From assembly GCA_032622095.1 (NCBI GenBank), contig CP136061.1, positions 87,038,983-87,102,982 of the forward strand: 64,000 nt of DNA. Reading direction: 5' to 3'. A program made the translations under genes and the position numbers. Source of the DNA: Siphonodentalium dalli. Lineage: Eukaryota > Mollusca > Scaphopoda > Gadilida > Siphonodentaliidae. How positions within the stretch are numbered: the stretch's first letter is position 1; the number at the start of each line of letters is the position of its first letter. The notes beneath the pieces were generated by a model. It searched no databases and was not told where the DNA came from. It was given only the letters and a program-made list of their open reading frames with translations. This document shows, one piece after another, positions 22,292 to 33,470 of the stretch.

Positions 22292-22820
22292 TTTAAAGGT
22301 GGATTATCTCTTTGTAAACATGTATTATATAGTTACCGGGGTATAAAATATTAGATCTGAATCGAAGACTCCTGTCCGGAAATGCTTCTATCGAATTATA
22401 TTCATTTTATTTCGAATATTTTCTGGTCTAAAAAGGTGTGGTTGTTTAGCTAACGAACAATAGTGGTTACTGTTAACAGAGACCAGAAATTTTATTGTGC
22501 AATTTTGTCACAAATAAACGTTGATTATACTCATTATCGCTTATAACTATGGAATAAAATGATACAACCAATCAATCTGGGACATGTGACGTTCGGTACA
22601 TAGCCATGGGAACAGCCTAATGCTCTATATCGCTATATGGTATCACCCGAATGGTCTGTTCTAAAAATAGACAAATAAACGGGCCCAATAAAATATTTGA
22701 AATAAAATCAATGTTAATTGATAGAAGCCTTTCCGGACAGGGGTCTTCAGTTCATATTTATTATTTTATACCCACGCAACTATTTAAAAAAAATTATTTA
22801 AAGAGATAATCCATCTTTAA
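22292..22820. mobile_element. MITE with TTTAAAGGTGGATTATCTC termini
   Basis: It is the reverse-orientation partner of 2699-3247. The termini are complementary over about 20 bp and the interior aligns throughout. Confidence 0.8.
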
Positions 22821-23686
22821 GCATTAAAATAGGTAGTTTGTTGGCTTATTATCTGAATATTTCCCAGCAATAAATAGAACTTCTGAACCTATGTTACGTG
22901 TATCTGTCGTCTGCTTATTTTTCCTGAAAACATCTCCAGATCAATAATAGACCATTCCAGTGTATACTTTTATAACTGATGGAAGAATCCATTCATTATA
23001 GAAAGGGTTAAATCTAGTTTTCAAAAGATTGGAGGAAAACCATTTATTTTATATATTACCAGCCAAACAATGTTCAGATAATATTATAAAGATTGGAGGA
23101 AAACCATTTATTTTATATATTACCAGCCAAACAATGTTCAGATAATATTATAAATATTGAATGACTCTTACATGTATATATATATACCTTTAAAGTTTAT
23201 TAGTCCACAAAATTGAGAACAAGATTTAACAAGTAATAAAGAACAAGATACTATTAAATTCAGTTATAGTGGCTATCACCTTCCATATTTGCATGTGACC
23301 ACCACAATGTTAGTACATTTCTGCTGAATCAGACATCACAAGACCAAACCTTATAAACAACTAAGTTATGTAACAAAGTGTAGCTGAATAAAATATTTAA
23401 CTGGCTACAAATGCCCCAATACATTAACTTTCATGCCATTCCCAGTTTATAATAATATAATAAATCAATTTCTGTGGCCACAGAATTAAAGGCGAGACCA
23501 AATAATAATATGATGCCATACTTATTCTAAGGTGCTTTACATCAATGAGGTCCACAAATTAATTCTAGTAAAAACATACATGTGAAAATAGAAATGAAAT
23601 AAAAACAGAATACAATATAAATTCTAAGAAGATTGTCTCATGAGGCAATATCAACTAGAACTAAAAGGCGTTCCTTTTAGCTGTAC

Positions 23687-24336
23687 ATGCAGTAATGCCC
23701 AAAGTATATGTGACCCGCCATATCAAATTCAGTCGTAAGTCGGGATTTTTTTTACCCTGTGCCAATGCATTCTCTTATATATGCGAGTCGACCATATTTT
23801 TTATCATGTTTTTTAAATAAATGTTTCTTACAATTTTTAGGACATAAAATAAAAAACATCCATTACCCTGCAGGGAGCCCCACACATATATAGAAGCATA
23901 TAGAAGAGTGTCGTCTGCTCATGTTTGTCTGGGGCTCTGTATGGGTGAAATTATAAAATTGTTAAAGAATACAAGAACAAATTATTACAATTGTAAAAAA
24001 TTGTTAGGCCAATGCATTCTCTTATATATGCAAGGCGACCTATGGTCGACTCGCATATATAAGAGAATGCATTGGCACAGGGTAAAAAAATCCCGACTTA
24101 CAACTGGATTTGATATGGCGGGTCACATATGACCCTTTAACCACAGCAGAATTATGGGAAATTTTTCAGGATTTAGTTGGAAATATGGCTTGTTGCCATT
24201 CATCAGAAAGCTCCGATGAATGGCAGCTAGCCATATTTCTGATGAATGGCAGCTAGCCATATTTCCGACTAAATCCTGAAAAATTTCCCATAATTCTGAT
24301 GTGGTTTAGGGGCTGATTATTTAGGACTTTACTGTA
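23687..24336. mobile_element. TA-PAL element split by another MITE
   Basis: The left end CAGTAATGCCCAAAGT (23690-23705) resumes at 24130 as CTTTAACCACAGCAGAATTA and ends ACTTTACTGTA. The 23705-24131 element interrupts it. The centre has a small tandem duplication of GATGAATGGCAGCTAGCCAT. Confidence 0.8.
23705..24131. mobile_element. MITE with TGACCCGCCATATC termini enclosing split PAL-C
   Basis: Same design as 7731-8164, in reverse order: left PAL-C half (23757-23792), TGCAGGGAGCCCCACACATA spacer, complete PAL-C (24007-24080), then the inverted terminus ending GGCGGGTCACATATGA. It is inserted into a TA-PAL element. Confidence 0.88.
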
Positions 24337-24339
24337 GGT

Positions 24340-25030
24340 GCACAATTACCTTGATAGAGACAATACTTCACACAGTGTGAGGGTAAACTCTCTTAAACAA
24401 ACATGTTTTTAGCTCAGCCTTGAAAATTCAGTGATAAGGGTCAAATAGGAATCAACGTTGTTCCATAGATACGAGAAAGCCCTGTCAGCAAACATCTTTC
24501 ATTTGTTTGTTGGGATGTGTAACAACATAAGACTGTTTGATCTGAGATTGTAACATGAAACAGGCTTATTCCAAATGAGGTCTGATATATACAAAGTTAC
24601 CTTTAATATATACACTGTCGTGATTTGTGAACCATTAACAATATCTTATACATAACCCTGTACTTGGCCTGAAGCCAGTGCAAATTCATTTATCACTTTC
24701 TGCATGGGTTTGTAGATATACTGAGGCAGTCCAAACAACAAATAATCCAATAATCCAAATGAGATGTCACAAATGCATGAATTAATGAGTTTTTGTAGAA
24801 TTTGTTTCAAGGTACATGTATTGCCAAATTTGTCGAAGTCCTCTGAATGCTCATGAAAACATTGCACAGAAAGTGCAAATTTCCCAATCCGAATTTAAAG
24901 TGAATGGAAACACCTCGGTTGGGTGATAAAATAGAAATGTAGAATAATCTTGCTCAAAGGATTATTTTACAAATATTATATCCAAGTTGACAACACACCC
25001 TGTCATTCTTATATATTACTTACAATTGAG
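24340..25030. other. intronic sequence, nothing recognised
   Basis: No gene or clear repeat was seen. Confidence 0.4.
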
Positions 25031-25774
25031 TTTGAATGATGTTTTCTATTGGAGTGATACAGTTGATAATCAATTTATTTGAGATTTTCGGCGATGTTAG
25101 TAGAATTCTACATTCCTCCACTTATAAGTTTCACGCAAAACAAGTCCATAATATGTCTTTAACTAAAGTTTCTAGAAGATTGGAGGAAAACCATTTTTAT
25201 AAACCACCTGCCAAACAATGTTCAGGTAATATTATAAATATTGAATATATTGAATGACTCTTATAATTAGAACATATTCATATATATACCTTTATATAGT
25301 TTTATAAGTCCATAAAATTCAGAACAAGATTAATAAGTCATATAGAACAAGCTACTAATAAACACATAGTTTATGGTGGCTATCTGCTCCAATACTGACA
25401 TGTAACCACTCCAGCATCAGTACATTTCTGCTGAATCCCAAACAAAACCAAACCTCATAAATAGCCAAGTTATGCAACAATGTATAGCTGATGAATAGCT
25501 TATGGCTGCAATTGTCCACTACAAACAGGTGCTATATTGTTAAATCGATTTCTGAGTAAATGGTAATCAACAGGTTAAATATTGATAATAGCCTGAGAGC
25601 ATCAAAGACAAACAATATGCCATAACTCTATTGGGATACTGGGATGCTGTAAGTCTTAATCAAATATTGTGCAACAACCCAACAATAGGTCACCAGCTGA
25701 GGTCAGTGGACAGCTGACTAAAAGGTTATGATCTGAAAGCCCTCGATCAAAGATAATAGGATTTGTACATTAGT

Positions 25775-25895
25775 AGGAAGCATGTATCTGACATTTGCAG
25801 AATAAGGTCCCTCAGAGGGTTAATTTAATTATGTTACCCCGCACAGAAGGCTAGCATCGCCATGTACACCCTCTGGGGACCTCATTCTGCTTAGG
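25775..25895. mobile_element. PAL-G palindrome, single half-element
   Basis: One degraded PAL-G palindrome with the TCTGACATTTGCAG outer arm on the left only. The centre is changed (CCCGCACAGAAGG). Confidence 0.7.
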
Positions 25896-26830
25896 CCTTT
25901 AATTGTGAAAAATATGTTGAGTATCAAGCAAAATGAAATTTACGATCATCGATGAATTTCCAACATAATTGCACAAATTGATTAATAGGCCCAAACAAAA
26001 TATATACCTTTGTTTCTGGTAACATGCAAGAAAAAAATAGGGGCGGTGGGGTGGCTTTTCATTTTATTTTATTTTTTCATTTTATTTTCAACTTTGCTCA
26101 AAATAAATATGAATGCTTCTCCTTGTTTTTAATGTACTACATGTATAAAATAATAAAACTAAGTAAATAATATTAGAATATAGTGTAATTTATTGTTTTA
26201 TTGAATAAAACATGAAAAATAAGTTTGATTCGGCTGTGACCTAAATGAAGTGTGGTATAATTTCCAGTTTAACAGGACACGCAATGTGTCTGTTTTACAT
26301 GGAAATGAGTCAGAATACCCGGAAAATAAAATCGGATGTTCACTAATTTTACAAAACAATCGTATGAAAATGGTCAGGGTGCTGGAATAGGAGCGGGCGA
26401 GTCACAAAAAACAAAGGTCTGTTTTATTTCGGCCTTAAAATAAAAATGTTGTTTAAAAACAGACAATTTTACACTGAATGTATTAGCTAATATCAAAATT
26501 ATGGTGAACAAAGAATTTTCAATGCAACAAGTGACTGCCTCAGATCTCAAGACACCGATTGGTATAAAATATCTGTTAATAATTATTTGGTTGTCATTGG
26601 TGGAAAGGTCCGGTCCATTCCTTGGAAGAATTTTATATTCATGGAAGAATTTTGATCCCAAAAACTTGGGAGGAATATGACAAAAGCAAGAATTACTGGG
26701 CATAATTCTAGGGTCCAAACTGCCAAGTGCTTTTAACTCCAGAATTTAATATAATTGCAACAGACAAGCAAGGACTATCAATACTAAAAAACCTTCAAAG
26801 AAGAAAGAAAAAGAGATAACTCAATTTGAT
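25896..26830. other. intronic AT-rich sequence, nothing recognised
   Basis: A minus-strand open frame of 114 codons at 26374-26718 has no recognisable motif and no homology I can name; probably chance. Confidence 0.35.
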
Positions 26831-26831
26831 A

Positions 26832-27422
26832 TTAAGCCTTTCAGTGCCAGGGGCCGATCTCATCGGCCCTAATTTACGGTCTGTAAAATCGGCCCTAAAA
26901 AATTTAAATAAAAAAAATTTGGGTTAAAACCTTAGGGGCATGTTATAACTCAAAACTATCACCAAGTATTCATAGTAATAATTTTGATGCCCATGAAAAA
27001 TGTAAGATTCCCTGGCACTAAACCTACAAAATAAGTCTGTTAAAGAATATAAGAAAAAATTATTAAAATTGTAAAAAATTGTTGCCCGTTACTTGCCGAT
27101 GGCCGGTGGTTTGCCGCACATGGTCGACGAGTTTATCAGCCATTGAAATCATTGTTAGATTAGCCGTAAGTGTGCGGATTTCCTCCACCATTAAAACTGG
27201 CAATGTCGTGATATGGCCTTAGTGGCTAAAGCGACATAAAACCCTAATCAATCAGTAAAAAATTGTAAAAAATAATAACAAATGATGAATTTTTTTTAGG
27301 CCAATGCATTCTCTTATATATGCGAGGCGACCTATGGTCGACTCGCATATATAAGAGAATGCATTGGCACAGGGTATATGGGTTGATACAAAAATGGAGG
27401 GACCTGGCACTGAAAGGGTTAA
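26832..27422. mobile_element. TTAA-flanked MITE (CAGTGCCA subtype) with one PAL-C and a nested SINE-like insert
   Basis: It runs from TTAAGCCTTTCAGTGCCAGG to CCTGGCACTGAAAGGGTTAA. It contains a complete PAL-C (27299-27373). A second member, inverted, starts at 40462. The insertion at 27083-27254 interrupts it. Confidence 0.82.
27083..27254 (+). mobile_element. SINE-like insertion with 12-bp target duplication
   Basis: The 172-bp insert is flanked by GTAAAAAATTGT on both sides (27071-27082 and 27255-27266). It ends with GGCCTTAGTGGCTAAAGCGA and AACCCTAATCAATCA, a tail that I recall as typical of mollusc SINEs; that recollection is not checked. The 5' part could be a truncated head; clear tRNA A and B boxes were not resolved. 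Confidence 0.65.
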
Positions 27423-27692
27423 GTACATGTATTGTATTTTATTTTTTTATTTTTGTTCTTCTTGGTATTCTTCAAAATTAAATGCAAAAAACATGAGGGG
27501 TTACAGATCGAATCCTTCCGAGAATCCTGAGGTTTAGCCACCCCCCCCCCCCACATATACCAACTTGCAAAGTCTATCAATGAAGTTTACTGTACCAATA
27601 TACCTGGCTGTGTCGCTTCTGTTTGTCTTCAAAGGAGGGTTTACCATTTAATTAAGTCTGAATGAATTGGAAACACTCAACCAACATCAATT

Positions 27693-27909
27693 TACAGTAA
27701 TGCTCTAAATAATTGACTCCTCAACCACATAAGAATTATGGGTAATTGTTCAGGTTTTAATCGGAATTATGGCTTGTTGCCATTCATCGGAAAGCTCTCA
27801 GTGAGAGCTTTCCGATGAATGGCAACAAGCCATATTTCCGACTAAAACCTGAACAATTACCCATAATTCTGCTGTGGTTGAGGAGTCAATTATTTAGAGC
27901 ATTACTGTA
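27693..27909. mobile_element. TA-PAL palindromic MITE, complete
   Basis: TA-CAGTAATGCTCTAAATAAT to TTATTTAGAGCATTACTG-TA, with centre AAGCTCTCAGTGAGAGCTTT. Confidence 0.92.
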
Positions 27910-28126
27910 AGTCATATGTTTATTGTTCAAGCTTGCTATAATTAACAAATCTTGGCACGACTTACTCTTGACAAAGAGACCATTTACATAACAATGTGTG
28001 CCTTCTATATCTTTTGAAATATTTCTTCACTAAATACTCATTCACAAGTTAGGAAATGTTAATTTAATAAGTTCAACAAATGACCATTTGTTGAAAGCAT
28101 ATTATCTGAACATTTCCCACCAACAT

Positions 28127-30221
28127 CAAGTCTGATTTTAGTGTGTCTGTCATTTGCAGAATGAGGTCCCCAGAGGGTGAATTTAGTGATGCTATCCCGC
28201 ATAGTGGGCTAGCATCACCAAATTCACCCTCTGGGGACCTCATTCTGCATGTCCTCATCTGCTATGGGGACATAGACTCAGATTGAAGTTCCCAAATTTT
28301 TGGTGAATATTGTGATGTACACCCATTGGGAACCTCGATTATGCAATGTGTCATCTGCCAATTTGGTGATATAGAGAAATTAAACTAAACGAAAGTGTCA
28401 ATGACACTGTAGCTCAACTTGGAAAGGGAATAATTGAATGTATTACAGTCAATGGAGCGATTAGGAATGTGGAAAGTTGAATGTCTAATACTAGTTTATA
28501 GACATGAAGAGAAAAGTAAAATCCAAGATGGCTGCTGGCGGCCATGTTTTCGGCCGAATGACCCCAAAATGAGTCGTTCCCATCTACATTCCAATTTCAA
28601 CAGCCTGATGATCAGACTAAAGGTACGACCTGCAGCCCGTGCTAAACAATTTAGTCATACAAAGAGTAAAATCCAAGATGGCTGCTGGTGGCCATGTTTT
28701 TTGGACGAATGACCCCAAAATTACTCGTTCCCATCTATATGTCAATATTATCATCCATGACAAATTTCATGATGATCAGACAAACATTACAACCTGTGGC
28801 CCGTGCTAATGAATTAAATTTTGAAATCCAAGATGGCCGCTGGCGGCCATGTTTTTTGTCCGAATGACCCCAAAATGACTCGTTCCCATCTACATTCCAA
28901 TTTCAACAGCCATGACAAATTTTATGATGATCAGACTAAAGGTACGCCCTGTAGCCCGTGCTAAAGGATTTAGTCATACAAAGAGTAAAATACAAGATGG
29001 CTGCTGGCGGCCATGTTTTTTGGCCGCATGACCCCAAAATGACTCGTTCCCATCTACATGTCATTATTAACATTCTTGACAAATTTTATGATGATCAGAC
29101 TAAAGGTACGACCTGCAGCCCGTGCTAAACAATTTAGTCATACAAAGAGTAAAATCCAAGATGGCTGCTGGCGGCCATGTTTTTTGGCCGAATCACCCCA
29201 AAATTACTCATTCCCATCTATATGTCAATATTATCATCCATGACAAATTTCATGATGATCAGACAAACAGTACGACCTGTGGCCCGTGCTAATGGATTAA
29301 ATTTTGAAATCCAAGATGGCCGCTGGCGGCCATGTTTTTTGTCCGAATGACCCCAAAATGGCTCGTTCCCATCTACATTCCAATTTCAACAGCCATGACA
29401 AATTTTATGATGATCAGACTAAAGGTACGACCTGTAGCCCGTGCTCAAGGATTTAGTCATACAAAGAGTAAAATCCAAGATGGCTGCTGGTGGCCATGTT
29501 TTTGGGCCGAATGATCCCAAAATGACTCGTTCCCATCTACATGTCATTATTAACATTCTTGACAAATTTTATGATGATCAGACTAAAAGTACGACCTGTA
29601 GCCCGTGCTAAAGAATTTAGTCATAAAAAGAGTAAAATCCAAGATGGCTGCTGGCGGCCATCTTTTTGGGCCGAATGACCCCAAAATTACTCGTTCCCAT
29701 CTACATGTCAATATTAACATCCATGACAACTTTCATGATGATCAGACAAACAGAACAGCCTGTAGCCCGTGCTAATGGATTGAATTTTGAAATCCAAGAT
29801 GGCCGCTGACGGCCATGTTTTTTTCCCAAATGACCCCAAAATGACTCGTTCCCATCTGCATGTCAATGTCAACATCCATGACAAATTTCATAATAATCGG
29901 ACCAAAGGTACGAACTGTAGCCCGTGTTAAAGGAAATTGTTGACGAATCACGCACACACACACGCACGACGGATACCAAGCCATGGCAATAGCTCTGACT
30001 TTACAAAGTAAGTTGAGCTAAAAAGAAATAGAATCTATGTGAAGAAGTTTCTATAGAAATTTCATAATAAAGAAACTTTCCAGAGAAGAAGAGGCCTAAG
30101 CAGAACGAGGTCCCCAGAGGGTGAATTTAGTGATGCTAGCCTGCTATATGGGATAGCATCACTAAATTCACCCTCTGGGGACCTCATTCTGCAAATGACA
30201 GGAACACAATAATCAGGCTTG
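28127..30221. mobile_element. PAL-G MITE split by a Helitron-like element
   Basis: The left half (28127-28389) has the outer arm, one PAL-G palindrome and the unique middle up to AATTAAACTAAA. The right half (30022-30221) resumes at AAAGAAATAGAATCTATG and ends in the second palindrome and CAGGCTTG. The uninterrupted middle is seen at 46005-46035. Confidence 0.9.
28390..30021 (+). mobile_element. Helitron-like tandem-array element 1 (1.6 kb)
   Basis: The 5' end is GAAAG plus the palindrome GTGTCAATGACAC, followed by TAGCTCAACTT. About nine monomers follow, with AAGATGG landmarks spaced 164, 164 and 155 bp in rotation. The 3' end has an ACAC/ACGG-like tract, GCCATGGCAATAGCTC, a stem-loop, and GTTGAGCTAA. 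The ending CTAA, the hairpin just before it and the lack of a target duplication fit Helitron/HINE elements. There is no Rep/helicase gene, so it is non-autonomous. Monomers are of the CCCGTGCTAA type shared with element 3. Confidence 0.85.
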
Positions 30222-30760
30222 ACCAACATCTTTCTGCATTATCTGTTTGGTTATTTGTCGTCTGCTTGTATTTCCTGAACATCCCTTCAGATATATAATA
30301 GATAATTCCAATGTATACTTTTATAACTGAATGGAATAATTCATTCAGCAGTGAAATGGTTAAAGGCTGAAATTAGGTCAGAATTGATCCCCGAGTTGAA
30401 TCCCGTGACTGTCAGTAACATATGGCAGCTGTTTTTATATATAATATCAATATTTATCCACTCATTTCAACTCAATCCATGGCCGAACAAGAGAATTCAC
30501 TCCCACTGCACCCACACGTATTGAAAATCAAATTTAAATAGCTGGATAATGAAACATGAAAGGAGAGTACATACATACATATAGCTTCCATATACAAATA
30601 TTAGGAATGGAAGTTTGACTAGTTCTCTATCACAGTACACAAAGATACATAATCCAATATAATGCCCCTAAATTACTGTTTCTTCGGCTTCGTGAGTGAA
30701 AAATATGTTATTCGAGTCGAGGAATCCAGCCACCAAAGCTGATATTTAATATGTGTTATA

Positions 30761-30959
30761 TACAGTAATGCTCTAAGTAATCGACTTCTTAACCACAGCA
30801 GAATTATGGGTAACTTATATGGCTTGTTGCCATTCATCGGAAAGCTCTCGGGGAGAGCTTTCCGATGAATGGCAACAAGCCATATTTCCGATTAAATCCT
30901 GAAAAGTTACCCATAATTCTGCTGTGGTTAAGAAGTCGATTACTTAGAGCATTACTGTA
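30761..30959. mobile_element. TA-PAL palindromic MITE
   Basis: TA-CAGTAATGCTCTAAGTAATC to GAGCATTACTG-TA. The left arm lacks about 20 bp (between GGTAACTT and ATATGGC) relative to the right arm. Confidence 0.88.
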
Positions 30960-31009
30960 TCACCACCTCTAATATTTGGCGGCCTGATAAAAATCAGCTA
31001 ACTTCGTAA

Positions 31010-31830
31010 TAGTATAGACATGCACTGCACGGATGCTGTTATGAGAGTTCACTCAAGGTCTGTACCAAGATATACCCAGGGCAGAACCTTCAACCCAGGA
31101 AAGCAGACAATCTTCAGTTCGTAGGGATTGCACGATTCACCATACATATCGGCACCCCTGTTAACTATATCGAGATACGATGTACAATACACAAACAACA
31201 GCTTAGACCACCCGAAGTAGAAAGCTAACGCAGCATGAAGATTTTAAATAGAAGTACACAGCACAATTTACGGATAAGCGCGAGTAGCTATCACCGAGAA
31301 GATGACCATTGGAGTCTAATGCAGCACACTATACGACAAGAGAAACATAGGGAAAAGACACTGAAGAAGGCCGCTCGCCTGATCACCCCAGGTACGCCCA
31401 GATTGATGTGCTGTGAAATACGCCCAGAGCTAACCTAATCCCCTCTGTGTATATAGTAACAGGCAAATTGACACTCAGTACCCAGTTCTCAGCGAGCTAC
31501 CAGAAGTTACCAACGACTCACGATTCTCATGGCGCTGAGAAGACAGCTAGGATCTCCAGCCGGAAACATGGATAGGAATACAAGGTAAACATTACAATCT
31601 TGTATTTCTGACAATGCTACCCCGATGAACCAACGAAGAAGCGAAGCAGACGACAGGCCGACGAACTCAACCGGATATCAACCACGCAGATGACGAGTGG
31701 ACACGCCCAACTTATGAGGACGCGAGAAGACCCCAACCCGAGCAGACGACAGGAAGACGAACACTAAGAGAAACCAGATGCCGACGATTGAATGCCATTG
31801 ACTTTGTTGTAATTAAATAATCAAATCGCT
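31010..31830. other. higher-GC patch, possibly a decayed retroelement; identity unknown
   Basis: The patch is less AT-rich and richer in CG than its flanks. Short open stretches such as 31235-31438 are interrupted by stops. One stretch (about 31640-31760) reads like Arg-rich C-terminal ends of LINE reverse transcriptases, but this is a weak impression. No exon of TBC1D25 fits. Confidence 0.2.
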
Positions 31831-32004
31831 TTGATTGTCTAAGCGTTATATGTACCCCGTATTGGCACAGGTCGCGACTCGCTGTACTATCAGTGGCGTT
31901 TATAAATTACATAAATAATTTCGGAATCTGAGACGATGAATAGTATCTCTTTCAACAAGAATACGGTATGTTGTGATAGTTGACGTGCGGATACATACCA
32001 TACA

Positions 32005-32172
32005 TACAGTAATGCCCTAAATAATTGACTCCTTAACCACAGCAGAATTATGGGTAACTTTTCAGGATTTAGTCAGAAATATGGCTTGTTGTCATTCATT
32101 GGAAAGCTCTCACTGAGGGCTTTCAGATGAATGGCAACAGGCCATATTTCCATTATTTAGGGCATTACTCTA
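32005..32172. mobile_element. TA-PAL palindromic MITE, right arm shortened
   Basis: TA-CAGTAATGCCCTAAATAAT to TTATTTAGGGCATTACTC. The right arm lacks the stretch between CCATATTTCC and ATTATTTAGG. Confidence 0.82.
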
Positions 32173-33470
32173 CATTTTTTTCCTATAGTGACAGACTGGT
32201 CTGTCTCTCTGACTCAAAATTATTATTTTATACTTCTGAATCAATGAAGTTCAGTCATAACTCGTTACAAGTGGTATAACTATTCATTAATGAGTTTTTA
32301 GTAAAGACATCACTATGCCATTAACTTCCGCATACCCTTTAAATGTACGGGTCATGGGGTGAATGTACTTGATATGTTAATATTAGTACAGATAGATTAT
32401 ACACCAGCTGGGAGTCGAGGAGACTCAGTAGTGTCACAAAGGATAAGATAACGAACAGAACAAATAAACAACATTGACCCAATGACATTCGTTAATAACC
32501 TATTTTGCTGACTTAGCATTAGTGTGCAAAGCACTCTTACTGATGAAACTGATCGCCAACAATTTCATCATGATAAACTTTACAAAACCATATGACTTAT
32601 CATTACTATGCGAAACAGATTTTATTATCTCCAACATGACGTAAATGAACGTCAACAAATTATGACTAAAATGACTATCAGCAAATTCATCCAGATCAAA
32701 TCAATAAAACCATCTGATTGTTACTGTACCTACAAGCATGTGATACACGTCACACTTTGCAATTTGACTGCTGTTAAACCTCAGATGACTACTCATATCA
32801 CAGAATATCAACATCACACCATATGGTCAAGGCTCAAAATAAGTGGCCGGTCATGGTCATTGTCCATCTAATTAATGTCCGATGAAAAATAGCTTATGTC
32901 CAGTGCACTTCTGAATCCATCGGACATTTTGTCCAATGCAAATTTTTAAACAATCTGTATCTGTTTGGGTACATCCAGTACTGCAACTTATATATAGATT
33001 CATTCTAAACCAACTCTTTGCTCAAAATAATGTGTATTCACCACTTTGGACATGACATTGTCAAATTGATAATCTTAATTAAATTATACTTTTATTGGTG
33101 CGATAATTGAGTTCTGGTTCAGGTTTTCATTTTTTACAATTTTTCATCTGATGGAAGCTAGATAGAACACATGTTTCGCAGTTCGTGTAAATGAAATGTC
33201 AGAAAGAATTCTCGATGCACGTTATTGTTTTATTTTATTCATTGAATTATTAAACACATAGTTGTACTGATATGATATTTGATGACAGGCATCATTTTGA
33301 AATGACCAGCTGACTCTTTGAAAAGCCGATGAATATCCTAATGGATGTATTTCATTTCTACGACAACGCAGCATTCCCAAAATGACGTAATAAACCTTTT
33401 CCAAATATGGAGTGCATTCCTGATGTAGTAAATGTTTGTGAGGATCTTAGTATTTAGAAATAGTTATAAA
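32173..33470. other. intronic sequence, nothing recognised
   Basis: AT-rich, without a recognised exon or repeat family. Confidence 0.4.

Larger units (their letters stand above)
21960..25560. repeat. three diverged copies of an intronic segment
   Basis: Blocks at about 21960-22160, 23200-23470 and 25300-25510 share order and sequence, for example ACATTTCTGCTGAATC and ACAAGATT. They sit next to copies of TTGGAGGAAAACCATTT at 23033, 23093 and 25179. A 66-bp unit is tandemly duplicated at 23025-23152. This points to old local segmental duplication within the intron. Confidence 0.7.
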
